Position numbers and translations under genes: made by a program. Shown here piece by piece: positions 7,423 through 14,353 of a stretch of DNA of 17,158 nucleotides. The notes under the pieces are model-generated. The model saw only the letters and a program-made list of their open reading frames with translations, had not been told where the DNA came from and ran no database searches. This DNA is from Thermoanaerobacterales bacterium UBA4877 (GTDB lineage Bacteria > Bacillota > Thermoanaerobacteria > Thermoanaerobacterales > UBA4877), in assembly GCA_002399345.1 (NCBI GenBank), contig DHDL01000007.1:34056-51213 (forward strand). The letters run 5' to 3'. Position 1 is the stretch's first letter. Each line of letters opens with the position of its first letter.

Positions 7423-8325
7423 ATGTTAAAAAAAATAATAAGTATTATAATGATATGTATAATGACTGTGACAATAGCGGGATGCAGCAAAAATAACAGC
7501 GGCGCTCCCGCAGACAATAACAAACCGAGAAGCCAAAAGAGGGATATTATGAGCGAATTTGATTCATTGATGGAGAGAAACCCGAATCTTGGTATGATAA
7601 TAGAATTTATCAATCAGAATATATCCGAGTCCACCAAAGAAGAGGCCTCTGATATGCTGGGCAGTCTGGAAACGGCTCAGAAAGATTATCTCGGTGCACT
7701 GGAGGACAAATACTCCGAAGGAAGCATTCAGGACAAAATAGATAAAATATACAAACCGGGTACCGACTTAAACAATCTTGAAGGTGTTAATGATGAAGAA
7801 CTCAAAAAACTCCTTAAAGAAACAAAAGGCCTGGGGTACAAGGTGGAAACAGCAGAGGGTATGTATTATCCCATACTGGACTATGATTCTTACAAGAAAT
7901 ATAAGGAAAATGTGGCGGATGATTTTGCAGATTATATAGACATAATGTCTACCGAGTCTGATGAAGCTTCCGTAAAAGATGCCGAGCTGACCATAGGATG
8001 GGACAAAATTTTAAACCGGGCACTGGCGCAGGAAAAATTCATTGAAAAATATCCTGATTCCAAAAGATCAAATGAGGTAAAATCGCTGTATAAAAATTAT
8101 ACCTCTTTTATATTTTTAGGTACAAACAACTCTCCGCTCTTCGACTATGACACACATACCATGGATAACAATGCAAAATCCGCATATAAAAGTGCGGCAG
8201 ATAAAAAGAGCAACAGCAAACTGCTGGGCAAACTTAAAGATTTTCTAAAGATAGCGGAAAAGAATAATTACAAGCTTACCAATGAGGTGGATGATTTTAG
8301 GCATGCGGCTTTGTCTTCCTTATAA
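7423..8325 (+). CDS. Lipoprotein of unknown function
   Basis: A 300-residue exported lipoprotein. The start is ATG at 7423: GGGGTGA (7411-7417) is correctly spaced for it, whereas an in-frame GTG at 7414 lies inside that site. The N-terminus is a lipoprotein signal peptide (MLKKIISIIMICIM, then TIAGC), with C21 as the lipidation site. The mature part is hydrophilic and mostly helical: a charged helical segment up to about residue 170, then a region with QEKFIEKYPDSKRSNEVKSL and a C-terminal helical stretch. The FIEKYPDSK pattern resembles tetratricopeptide-like modules seen in other Firmicute surface lipoproteins, but I cannot name the family. No catalytic motif is seen. A hairpin terminator follows 165 bases downstream. 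Confidence 0.8.
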   Translation: MLKKIISIIMICIMTVTIAGCSKNNSGAPADNNKPRSQKRDIMSEFDSLMERNPNLGMIIEFINQNISESTKEEASDMLGSLETAQKDYLGALEDKYSEGSIQDKIDKIYKPGTDLNNLEGVNDEELKKLLKETKGLGYKVETAEGMYYPILDYDSYKKYKENVADDFADYIDIMSTESDEASVKDAELTIGWDKILNRALAQEKFIEKYPDSKRSNEVKSLYKNYTSFIFLGTNNSPLFDYDTHTMDNNAKSAYKSAADKKSNSKLLGKLKDFLKIAEKNNYKLTNEVDDFRHAALSSL

Positions 8326-8489
8326 TTCCTATAAAAGAGGCGGTGTCCAACAAAAAGGCCAGGGAATTCGTTAAAAAATTCGGGCATAAAATTATACTCC
8401 ATTCTCAAAAAAATTAAACCGTACTCTTATATTGCATTTTGTCAAATATTGCTTTATACTAAATACATGCAATTAGTTTTACCCAGAGT

Positions 8490-8520
8490 AGGCTACCGCA
8501 AAGCCGTGGTAGCCTTTAAT
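8490..8520 (+). terminator. Probable intrinsic terminator upstream of the exporter operon
   Basis: AGGCTACCGC (8490-8499) pairs with GTGGTAGCCT (8506-8515) as a 10-bp stem containing one G-U pair, with a six-base loop, followed by a T-rich tail. It ends transcripts from the lipoprotein gene or from a short leader that begins near 8467. Confidence 0.6.
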
Positions 8521-8549
8521 TTTCTCTTTAATGTGGAAAACTATAACGG

Positions 8550-8569
8550 TGGTATAATTATGATATAAT
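8550..8569 (+). promoter_or_regulatory. Two overlapping extended -10 promoters for the exporter operon
   Basis: TGGTATAAT (8550-8558) and TGATATAAT (8561-8569) each combine the TGn extension with a perfect TATAAT. Neither has a good -35. They lie 19-30 bases before the start codon, so the leader is very short. Confidence 0.45.
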
Positions 8570-8587
8570 ATGTAATGTGGTGATAAT

Positions 8588-9349
8588 ATGAAAAATGAAA
8601 AGGGGCTGACCCTTGCCGATACAGCTGCAGAAATACTCCTTAAAAACGGAGCGGAGACAAGACGGGTGGAGACTACGGCGGATATGATACTGTCCAGCCT
8701 GGGATATGTGTCTCATACTTTTGCTACTCCCACCACCGTAATAATATCCATAGAGGATGGTTCCGGGAAATTAAACACAGCTATCCGCAGGGTTCACTTC
8801 AGGCTCATTAACCTCTCGAAGGTTGACATGGTAAACAGCTTTTCCAGGGATTTCTGCAAGGGTAATATAGGTTTGGATGACGGAATAAAATATTTGAATG
8901 AAGTAAATAAGAAAGAGAAATATAAACCACTTTTCAGGATATTGGGAGGATGCTTGGGAGCGTCCATGTTCACCCTGCTTTTCGGCGGCACATGGACAGA
9001 TTTTCTACCTACTTGTTTGATTGCTTTTATAACTTTAAGTGTCCTAGAAATCATCGCAAAATATCAGATTTCGGATTTTTTAAATAATCTTATTGGAAGC
9101 ATGATAATCACAGTATTTGCCTTGTTATTTACATATTTAGGTTTTGGTGTCAGTTTGAATAAGATAATAATAGGCTCCATAATGCTCCTTGTACCCGGTG
9201 TTGCCATAACCAACGGTGCACGGGATTTTATGTACGGAGATCTTTTATCAGGCACGGCCCGGACCGCGGAGGCCGTCATGACAGCTATAGCCATAGCGGC
9301 AGGTGTGGGTGTTACACTGCAGGCATGGTTTTATATAAGGGGGATATAA
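8588..9349 (+). CDS. ThrE-type exporter, YjjP-like (DUF1212) half
   Basis: Larger subunit of a split threonine/serine exporter-family transporter. Of 253 residues, the first ~115 are a soluble cytoplasmic domain with the conserved RRVETTADMILSSLGY segment and a RLINLSKVDMVN motif; five hydrophobic segments follow between about 118 and 250. In Corynebacterium ThrE both halves are one protein, while in E. coli and most Firmicutes they are separate (YjjP plus YjjB). ThrE exports threonine and serine; the E. coli pair has been linked to succinate export, so the cargo is uncertain. GTGGTGAT upstream of the ATG is the ribosome binding site. The stop is immediately followed by the start of the YjjB-like half, which supports one operon and one complex. 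Confidence 0.88.
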   Translation: MKNEKGLTLADTAAEILLKNGAETRRVETTADMILSSLGYVSHTFATPTTVIISIEDGSGKLNTAIRRVHFRLINLSKVDMVNSFSRDFCKGNIGLDDGIKYLNEVNKKEKYKPLFRILGGCLGASMFTLLFGGTWTDFLPTCLIAFITLSVLEIIAKYQISDFLNNLIGSMIITVFALLFTYLGFGVSLNKIIIGSIMLLVPGVAITNGARDFMYGDLLSGTARTAEAVMTAIAIAAGVGVTLQAWFYIRGI

Positions 9350-9775
9350 ATGCTCAGTTTTATATACAGTTTTTTTTCCGTGATAGGTTTTGGTATAGTA
9401 TTCAATCTCCCGATAAAACTGTTACCTGCCGCAGCCTTGAGCGGTGCCATAGGCCAGGCCGGCTATGATATCGTAATGCATTATTTTAACTCGCCCACCA
9501 CCGCCACCGTGGTATCCGCCGTCATTATAGGGCTGTTGGGAGAAATCATGGCGCGTTTATATAAAAAACCTGCGACGCTATTCGTTATACCGGGCATAAT
9601 CCCCCTGGTTCCGGGATCCTACATATACCAGGCGATGCTTTCCCTTGTACAGGGCAATATGAAGTCGGCCGGGCAGTACGGGCTTCTGACCGTCTTTTTA
9701 TCCATCGGCATAGCGGCCGGTCTTATGGCCGTAACCACATTCTGGAATATATTCTTCGGCTCGCACAAAAAATAG
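9350..9775 (+). CDS. ThrE-type exporter, YjjB-like (DUF3815) half
   Basis: Smaller all-membrane subunit of the split exporter: 141 residues with four to five hydrophobic segments and the conserved PTTATVVSA and VIPGIIPLVPGSYIYQAML stretches of the family. It starts on the base after the YjjP-like stop codon, without its own strong ribosome binding site, so it is probably translated by coupling in equal amounts. Together the two proteins form the membrane transporter. The pyrophosphatase gene follows after 29 bases. Confidence 0.88.
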   Translation: MLSFIYSFFSVIGFGIVFNLPIKLLPAAALSGAIGQAGYDIVMHYFNSPTTATVVSAVIIGLLGEIMARLYKKPATLFVIPGIIPLVPGSYIYQAMLSLVQGNMKSAGQYGLLTVFLSIGIAAGLMAVTTFWNIFFGSHKK

Positions 9776-9804
9776 AGACATAACTTAAAGGTGATGATAG
9801 ATAA

Positions 9805-11430
9805 ATGGAAAAACCAACATACATTATAGGCCATAAAAGCCCCGACTCGGATGCGATATGCTCCGCTATATCCTACGCATATTTCAAGAAAAAGCATGAC
9901 GGTATGAATAGCGTGCCCTGCAGGCTGGGCCCCGTAAATAACGAGACACAGTTCATACTTGACTACTTCGATGTGGAGCAGCCAAGGCTTATAAAAAATA
10001 TATACACCCAGATAAGGGATATAAATTATGACAAACCACTGTGCGTAAACGAGGCCTGGCCGATGCTGGCTGCATGGCAACTGATGCAGCAGTCGGGCAC
10101 CCGGACGATATGCGCAGTGGATGACAAAGGAAGGTTTGCCGGCCTGGCCACCCTGGGCGACCTGGCCAAGGTATACCTCTCCGAGATGAACAACATAGAA
10201 AAATACAGCATCCCCATCAAAAATGCAGCCAGTGTCCTCAGGGGAGAAATAATAAATTACGGCAGCGGGAAACTGGGTGGCAATATAATAGTTGCTGCCA
10301 TGTCCCTAGATGAGACAGCCAAGAGGATAAAACAAGGGGATACCATAATCGTGGGAAACAGGCCGTATATACAGAAGGCCGCCATAGAATACGGAGCGGG
10401 GGCACTCATAGTCACCAGCGGAATAAAACCCGGTGATGATATAATCACGTTTGCAAAAGGCCACGGTGTAGGACTGATACAGACCTCATGCGATACGTTC
10501 GATGCGGTCAAATACATAAGCCAGAGCATACCCTTGTCCTATATAATAAAAAGCTCAGATTTAATCACATTCAATGATGATGACTATGTCCATGAGGTGA
10601 CAGGCACCATGTCCCGCTATAAATACCGGAACTTCCCCGTGCTGGATTCCAACGGAGCCGTGGTGGGACTTATATCCCGCAGGCATGTCCTGGACTACAA
10701 ACCAAAGAGCGTCATACTGGTTGACCACAATGAATTCTCACAGACGGTGGACGGAATTAACGAAGCCAATATACTGGAGATAATAGATCATCACCGGCTG
10801 GGCGGAACCGTAACCGACAAACCCATACTCTTTAGAAATCAGCCGGTGGGCTGTACATCTACCATTATATACAGCATATACAAAGATGCCCATATAACAC
10901 CCCCTAAGTCTATTGCGGGAATCATGTGCGCAGCCATACTGTCGGACACGCTAATATTCAAATCACCCACATGCACGAAAAGGGATGTCGATGCAGCACA
11001 CAGCCTGGCCGCAATAGCCGGCATTAATATAGACCGGTTTGCAGACCAGATGTTTAAAGCAAGCACATCCCTCACCGGTAAAACCATGGAAGAAATATTC
11101 TATACCGATTTTAAAGAATTCCGTACAGAAGGGTTTAAAATCGGAGTGGGACAGATAAACGTCATGACCGACCCGGGCAAAATAAAAGAAGACCTTCTCT
11201 CATACATGCGTGACATCCAGAAGAGCAATGAATATGATATACTTCTTCTTATGCTCACAAATATAATCGACGAGGGTTCTGAAATGCTCTGGGCCTCTGA
11301 CTACAAAGAGGTACTGGAAACAGCCTTTTCCATTAATATAGATGGCGGAAATTTTTATCTTCCAAAAGTCGTATCCCGGAAAAATCAGGTGATACCGCCT
11401 ATTATGCGGGCTGTCCGCAACCTCTCTTAA
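9805..11430 (+). CDS. ppaC: CBS-domain Mn-dependent inorganic pyrophosphatase (family II)
   Basis: Hydrolyses pyrophosphate to phosphate in the cytoplasm, pulling biosynthetic reactions forward. At 541 residues it is the long, regulated form. The DHH catalytic domain opens with GHKSPDSDAICSA (H10, D14 and D16 as metal ligands). It is interrupted by a first CBS motif (about 73-130), a DRTGG domain (about 155-248) and a second CBS motif (about 250-305). It then resumes with VDHNE (D307), IDHH (328-330) and SDT (D381). The DHHA2 domain ends with the phosphate-binding SRKNQVIPPI (524-533). All metal ligands are present, so it should be active. In studied relatives AMP and ADP inhibit and ATP or diadenosine polyphosphates activate through the CBS pair. 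The ribosome binding site is AAAGGTGAT. It probably shares an operon with the exporter halves. Confidence 0.93.
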   Translation: MEKPTYIIGHKSPDSDAICSAISYAYFKKKHDGMNSVPCRLGPVNNETQFILDYFDVEQPRLIKNIYTQIRDINYDKPLCVNEAWPMLAAWQLMQQSGTRTICAVDDKGRFAGLATLGDLAKVYLSEMNNIEKYSIPIKNAASVLRGEIINYGSGKLGGNIIVAAMSLDETAKRIKQGDTIIVGNRPYIQKAAIEYGAGALIVTSGIKPGDDIITFAKGHGVGLIQTSCDTFDAVKYISQSIPLSYIIKSSDLITFNDDDYVHEVTGTMSRYKYRNFPVLDSNGAVVGLISRRHVLDYKPKSVILVDHNEFSQTVDGINEANILEIIDHHRLGGTVTDKPILFRNQPVGCTSTIIYSIYKDAHITPPKSIAGIMCAAILSDTLIFKSPTCTKRDVDAAHSLAAIAGINIDRFADQMFKASTSLTGKTMEEIFYTDFKEFRTEGFKIGVGQINVMTDPGKIKEDLLSYMRDIQKSNEYDILLLMLTNIIDEGSEMLWASDYKEVLETAFSINIDGGNFYLPKVVSRKNQVIPPIMRAVRNLS

Positions 11431-11550
11431 AAAAAAGAAAAAATTATCGATGACAAAATCGAACAATCGTGAATTTGTATAATAATTTTGCTTGGTTTAT
11501 TGGTTGGTCTAACTTGCAAATTGAAGTCATAAACGTTTAAGTAAGCTTGG

Positions 11551-11592
11551 GTTTTTGCAGGTTTTCCGTCTTATCCTGCACAATTTGTCACG
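11551..11592 (+). repeat. 42-bp dispersed repeat, copy A
   Basis: Aligns without gaps to 13022-13063, with 34 of 42 positions identical by eye. It contains TGCAGG (11556-11561) and CCTGCA (11575-11580), which can pair as a six-bp stem with a 13-base loop, followed by the shared TTTGTCACG. Confidence 0.75.
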
Positions 11593-11654
11593 TGCCAGCT
11601 ATTTTTACCACGGTTCGTAACATATTTTCAAAAAAAGTAGGTTTTTATATCCAC

Positions 11655-11667
11655 GGCAAACGTTGCC
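11655..11667. promoter_or_regulatory. Inverted repeat overlapping the -35 of the beta-subunit promoter
   Basis: GGCAA (11655-11659) and TTGCC (11663-11667), separated by ACG. The right arm is part of the -35 hexamer. It may be a regulator site, but the arms are short. Confidence 0.35.
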
Positions 11668-11691
11668 ATAGGAAAAAATATACTGTATAAT
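11663..11691 (+). promoter_or_regulatory. Strong sigma-A promoter for the beta/gamma sodium-pump unit
   Basis: TTGCCA (11663-11668), a 17-base spacer and a perfect TATAAT (11686-11691). Transcription should begin near 11698, inside the palindrome that follows. Confidence 0.75.
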
Positions 11692-11713
11692 GAATTATGC
11701 AGGACATAATTCA
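11691..11713. promoter_or_regulatory. Palindromic operator overlapping the transcription start
   Basis: Two perfect 9-base arms, TGAATTATG (11691-11699) and CATAATTCA (11705-11713), separated by five bases. The palindrome begins at the last base of the -10 and covers the predicted start site, the classic position for a repressor. In RNA it could also form a hairpin at the very 5' end. Confidence 0.6.
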
Positions 11714-11753
11714 CAAAATAAAACAAGCTCAATAAATACAAAGGAGGACACTT

Positions 11754-12875
11754 ATGGATCAACTGCTTCTAGGACTCACGTCTATCACACTAAAACAAGT
11801 GGTCATGTACATCATTGGAGGAGCCTTGATATACCTGGCCATTGCAAAGGAGTATGAGCCAACATTACTTCTGCCCATAGGCTTCGGTGCCATTTTGGTA
11901 AATATACCTTTCTCATCAGCAATTGATCAGATAGCAGGTGGAACCGTAGAACATGGGGCACTCAGCCTGCTTTTTAATGCCGGCATAGTAACGGAGCTCT
12001 TTCCGCTGCTTATATTCTTAGCCGTAGGAGCCATGATAGACTTCACTCCCCTGCTGGAAAATCCGGTCATGCTGTTTTTCGGAGCAGCGGCGCAGTTTGG
12101 CATATTTTTTACAATGAGCCTTTCCACACTATGCGGGTTCAGTCTTAAGGAGGCGGCCTCCATCGGCATCATAGGCGCGGCGGACGGGCCTACGTCCATC
12201 TATGTTGCAACAAGGTTCGCAAAGAATCTCCTTGGCCCCATCTCGGTAGCCGCATACTCCTACATGTCGCTGGTACCCCTCATACAGCCGCCGGTCATAA
12301 AGGCGCTTACTACACACAAAGAGCGCTGTATAAAGATGGAATACCAGCCGGAGGGCGTATCAAAAATCGTAAAAATACTCTTTCCCATAATCGTAACGTT
12401 TATAGCAGGCATCGTAGCACCGTCATCTGTTTCACTCATAGGTTTCTTGATGTTCGGCAACCTTATCAGGGAATGCGGTGTGCTAAACAGCCTGTCCAAG
12501 ACAGCCCAAAACGAGCTGGCTAACATCGTCACTATCCTTCTGGGCATAACCATAGGCTCCACAATGACAGCGGATAAATTTCTGCAGCCTCAAACATTGC
12601 TGATCTTAGGAATAGGTCTGCTCGCATTTGTTTTTGACACTGCGGGCGGCGTTATATTCGTTAAAACCCTCAATATCTTTCTGAAGAAAAAAATAAACCC
12701 CATGATCGGGGCAGCAGGTATATCGGCCTTTCCGATGTCCGCAAGGGTTATACATAAGATGGGACAGAAAGAAGATCCATCCAACTTTTTGCTTATGCAT
12801 GCCGTGGGCGCCAACGTAGCCGGCCAAATAGGCTCGGTCATTGCAGGCGGACTTATACTTGCACTGATTAAATAA
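11754..12875 (+). CDS. Na+-translocating decarboxylase beta subunit (OadB/GcdB/MmdB family)
   Basis: Integral membrane subunit that, in the known complexes, decarboxylates carboxybiotin and pumps Na+ out of the cell. The 373-residue length is normal. Family motifs include AGIVTELFPLLIFLAVGAMIDF, GAADGPTSIY (140-149, with D144 matching the essential Asp of Klebsiella OadB), YMSLVPLIQPP (170-180), SAFPMSARV and a C-terminal MHAVGANVAGQIGS. In the last motif the usual MGPN has become VGAN, so the proline is lost while the key Asn is kept. The ribosome binding site is AGGAGG. No alpha (carboxyltransferase) or biotin-carrier subunit is in this window; only a small gamma-like peptide follows. Which alpha subunit it serves (oxaloacetate, methylmalonyl-CoA or glutaconyl-CoA type) cannot be decided here. 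Confidence 0.92.
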   Translation: MDQLLLGLTSITLKQVVMYIIGGALIYLAIAKEYEPTLLLPIGFGAILVNIPFSSAIDQIAGGTVEHGALSLLFNAGIVTELFPLLIFLAVGAMIDFTPLLENPVMLFFGAAAQFGIFFTMSLSTLCGFSLKEAASIGIIGAADGPTSIYVATRFAKNLLGPISVAAYSYMSLVPLIQPPVIKALTTHKERCIKMEYQPEGVSKIVKILFPIIVTFIAGIVAPSSVSLIGFLMFGNLIRECGVLNSLSKTAQNELANIVTILLGITIGSTMTADKFLQPQTLLILGIGLLAFVFDTAGGVIFVKTLNIFLKKKINPMIGAAGISAFPMSARVIHKMGQKEDPSNFLLMHAVGANVAGQIGSVIAGGLILALIK

Positions 12876-12887
12876 GAGGTGACTAAA

Positions 12888-13010
12888 ATGAATAATGCAT
12901 TTTTACAGGCACTGAAGGTATCCGGATACGGACTGATAGGTATATTTTCTGTAATAGCCATATTTTTTCTCTTGATTAAATTACTGCTTAAGTTATTTCC
13001 GGGGAAGTAA
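12888..13010 (+). CDS. Small gamma-like (OadG-type) membrane peptide
   Basis: A 40-residue ORF that is easy to miss. It starts with ATG 12 bases after the beta-subunit stop, with a GAGGTGA ribosome binding site (12876-12882) correctly placed. It reads MNNAFLQALKVSGYGLIGIF, then a strongly hydrophobic stretch and ends KLLLKLFPGK: one transmembrane helix (about residues 12-36) with a basic C-terminus. The ALKVSGYGLIGIF pattern is like the single-helix gamma subunits of sodium-pump decarboxylases, which anchor and stabilise the alpha/beta complex. It lacks the long Pro/Ala-rich soluble tail of OadG. Position, ribosome binding site and the terminator that begins at its last codons all support a real gene. 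The role is inferred from family pattern and position. Confidence 0.72.
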   Translation: MNNAFLQALKVSGYGLIGIFSVIAIFFLLIKLLLKLFPGK

Positions 13011-13027
13011 TTATTCCCCGGTTTTTT
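12999..13027 (+). terminator. Intrinsic terminator overlapping the gamma-like gene end
   Basis: CCGGGGAA (12999-13006) pairs perfectly with TTCCCCGG (13014-13021) around a 7-base loop that contains the TAA stop codon, followed by six T residues (13022-13027). The T run is also the first part of repeat copy B. Confidence 0.93.
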
Positions 13028-13063
13028 GCAGGTTTCCCGCCTTGACTTGCACGGTTTGTCACG
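13022..13063 (+). repeat. 42-bp dispersed repeat, copy B
   Basis: Matches copy A at 11551-11592 in the same orientation with eight substitutions and no gaps. The hairpin arms are TGCAGG and CTTGCA, so one base pair becomes G-U and the fold is kept. It lies between the beta/gamma unit and the convergent DUF4342 gene. Confidence 0.75.
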
Positions 13064-13083
13064 GTCTGCATATACCCTGAATA

Positions 13084-13518
13084 TCATTCTCTGGGGTCCT
13101 CATCATTCCCTTTGTCTTTATCTTCCTTTTCTTCCACAAGTGTAACACTGCTTTTGTTTGGCCGCTCTATCTCGATGGTGCAATTGGCAACAAGTGCTAC
13201 GGCAGCGCCTACCAGGGTAAGCTGTGGAAGGAGTACCGTAGAAATGGCACCCGCCGTTACCGGTATATCCATTATAACCTTGTTATCCTTCTTTATCCTT
13301 ATCTTGTTCACATTACCCTTCTTGACGATCTCCTTTACCTTATCGATAAGATCTGCTCCCGCTACATTCACACTCTCCGTCCATGTTTTTTTATTGTCCT
13401 CCAGGTATATAAGTGCCTTCACCACATCACCGTCGTTTAAATCGAGAGCCTCCTTAGCTTCCCTATATGTGACTCCTGTCCTATCCTTTATAATATCCAC
13501 CTTTTCCAATTCGTCCAT
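13084..13518 (-). CDS. UBA-like / DUF4342 domain protein
   Basis: A 144-residue protein. Residues about 5-42 (VDIIKDRTGVTYREAKEALD, then NDGDVVKALIYLED) form a UBA/TS-N-like three-helix domain as at the N-terminus of elongation factor Ts. Residues about 58-115 are the DUF4342 part: a basic strand region (KIRIKKDNKVIMDIPVTAGA) and a hydrophobic segment (about 86-111) able to enter a membrane. The tail is highly acidic (EEKEDKDKGNDEDP). The family is widespread in Firmicutes with no established function. AGGTGG lies 8 bases before the ATG. A TATAAT on the minus strand (13599-13604) is a likely -10. It is transcribed convergently with the sodium-pump unit. Confidence 0.82.
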   Translation of the reverse strand: MDELEKVDIIKDRTGVTYREAKEALDLNDGDVVKALIYLEDNKKTWTESVNVAGADLIDKVKEIVKKGNVNKIRIKKDNKVIMDIPVTAGAISTVLLPQLTLVGAAVALVANCTIEIERPNKSSVTLVEEKEDKDKGNDEDPRE

Positions 13519-13598
13519 TGTTCATACCACCTTTTAATTTATTTTCCATACATACTATTGATCTCTTCTTGGTTTTTATTCCTCTTGTACTTTAATTC

Positions 13599-13604
13599 AT
13601 TATA
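13599..13604 (-). promoter_or_regulatory. Possible -10 element for the DUF4342 gene
   Basis: Minus-strand TATAAT 80 bases before the start codon. No good -35 is visible, so this is weak. The divergent nitroreductase promoter lies about 100 bases away on the other strand. Confidence 0.3.
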
Positions 13605-13692
13605 TACTGACGCCTGAAATAAATCCATATGCATATTGAAAATATTAATTTATATAATATAGATGATTACTTTAAGTAAAATATGCAAAGTT

Positions 13693-13701
13693 TGGTATAA
13701 T
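13693..13701 (+). promoter_or_regulatory. Extended -10 promoter for the nitroreductase gene
   Basis: TGGTATAAT, a TGn-extended perfect -10, lies 48 bases before the start codon. The -35 region is poor, as often seen with extended -10 promoters. Confidence 0.5.
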
Positions 13702-13749
13702 ATAAATTAGAAAGAAAAAATCAGACAAGCACAAGGAAGGAGATCTTTT

Positions 13750-14310
13750 ATGAACGAAACCATAAACACCATACTTAAGAGAAGAAGTATAAGGAACTAC
13801 AAACAGCAACAGATAAGCAAGGAAGATTTAAACACGCTCTTAGAAGCGGGGCAATATGCTCCCAGCGCTGTAAATGAGCAGCCGTGGCACTTTACTATTG
13901 TTCAAAATAAACAGATGCTGGGCAAGCTCAACCAGGCCTGCAAAGATATCATGGCCAAATCCAAAGATCCTCAAATGGCTAAATCCGGTACTGACGCTAA
14001 TTTCTGTATATTCTACAATGCACCAACATTGATAATAATTTCCGGGGATACAAAGACAATAGCTCCGCAGATAGACTGCGCACTTGCCATGGAAAACATG
14101 TTTTTAGCCGGAGAATCCCTGAATATCGGCTCATGCTGGATACACGGGATATATAACTTCTTATTAAGTGAAGGCGGAAAACAGCTGAAAAAAGAGCTCC
14201 AGATTCCTGAAGGTTTTAATGTATGCGCCGTCGCAGGATTCGGATATAAAGCAGGAGAAATACCTGAGGCTGCCGAGAGAAAGGCGGGAACGGTAACCAT
14301 ATTGCAATAA
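13750..14310 (+). CDS. Nitroreductase family FMN-dependent oxidoreductase
   Basis: A 186-residue cytoplasmic flavoenzyme, expected to be a dimer. The FMN-binding RRSIRNY (11-17) near the N-terminus and APSAVNEQPWHF (37-48) are the family signatures; GSCWIHG and VAGFGYKAGE near the C-terminus complete the flavin pocket. Family members use NAD(P)H to reduce nitroaromatics, quinones or other flavin-accessible substrates, and the physiological substrate is rarely known. AAGGAGATC (13737-13745) is the ribosome binding site. It is monocistronic: an extended -10 promoter precedes it and a bidirectional terminator lies about 95 bases after it. It is divergent from the DUF4342 gene. Confidence 0.93.
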   Translation: MNETINTILKRRSIRNYKQQQISKEDLNTLLEAGQYAPSAVNEQPWHFTIVQNKQMLGKLNQACKDIMAKSKDPQMAKSGTDANFCIFYNAPTLIIISGDTKTIAPQIDCALAMENMFLAGESLNIGSCWIHGIYNFLLSEGGKQLKKELQIPEGFNVCAVAGFGYKAGEIPEAAERKAGTVTILQ

Positions 14311-14353
14311 ATTATAAGGCTTCATTGCATCCGCCAACATACGCGCGGTTCTT

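Larger units (their letters stand above)
11431..11753 (+). other. Intergenic regulatory region between pyrophosphatase and sodium-pump beta gene
   Basis: 323 bases without a gene. It holds one copy of a 42-bp repeat (11551-11592), an inverted repeat overlapping a -35 (11655-11667), a strong promoter (11663-11691), a palindromic operator (11691-11713) and the AGGAGG ribosome binding site of the beta subunit. No convincing intrinsic terminator is visible after the pyrophosphatase gene. Confidence 0.7.

Noticed and set aside
8481..8520. GCAAAGCC in a hairpin, resembling part of a cyclic-di-GMP-I riboswitch
   Set aside because: The obligatory GGCAAACC half and the surrounding stems are absent. 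The segment is explained as a terminator stem-loop.
8467..8568. 33-codon open frame before the exporter operon, considered as a leader peptide
   Set aside because: It has no ribosome binding site and no run of Thr or Ser codons, and it runs through the terminator hairpin.
11447..11462. TCGAT/ATCGA stem with a T run on the minus strand
   Set aside because: It would terminate minus-strand transcription, but no minus-strand gene reaches this point, and the stem has only five pairs.
12590..13087. 165-codon minus-strand frame across the end of the beta gene and the gamma-like gene
   Set aside because: It overlaps two better-supported genes and a terminator on the opposite strand and lacks recognisable motifs.
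13112..13537. 141-codon plus-strand frame opposite the DUF4342 gene
   Set aside because: The minus-strand protein has a clear UBA-like/DUF4342 pattern and a ribosome binding site; the antisense frame has neither.
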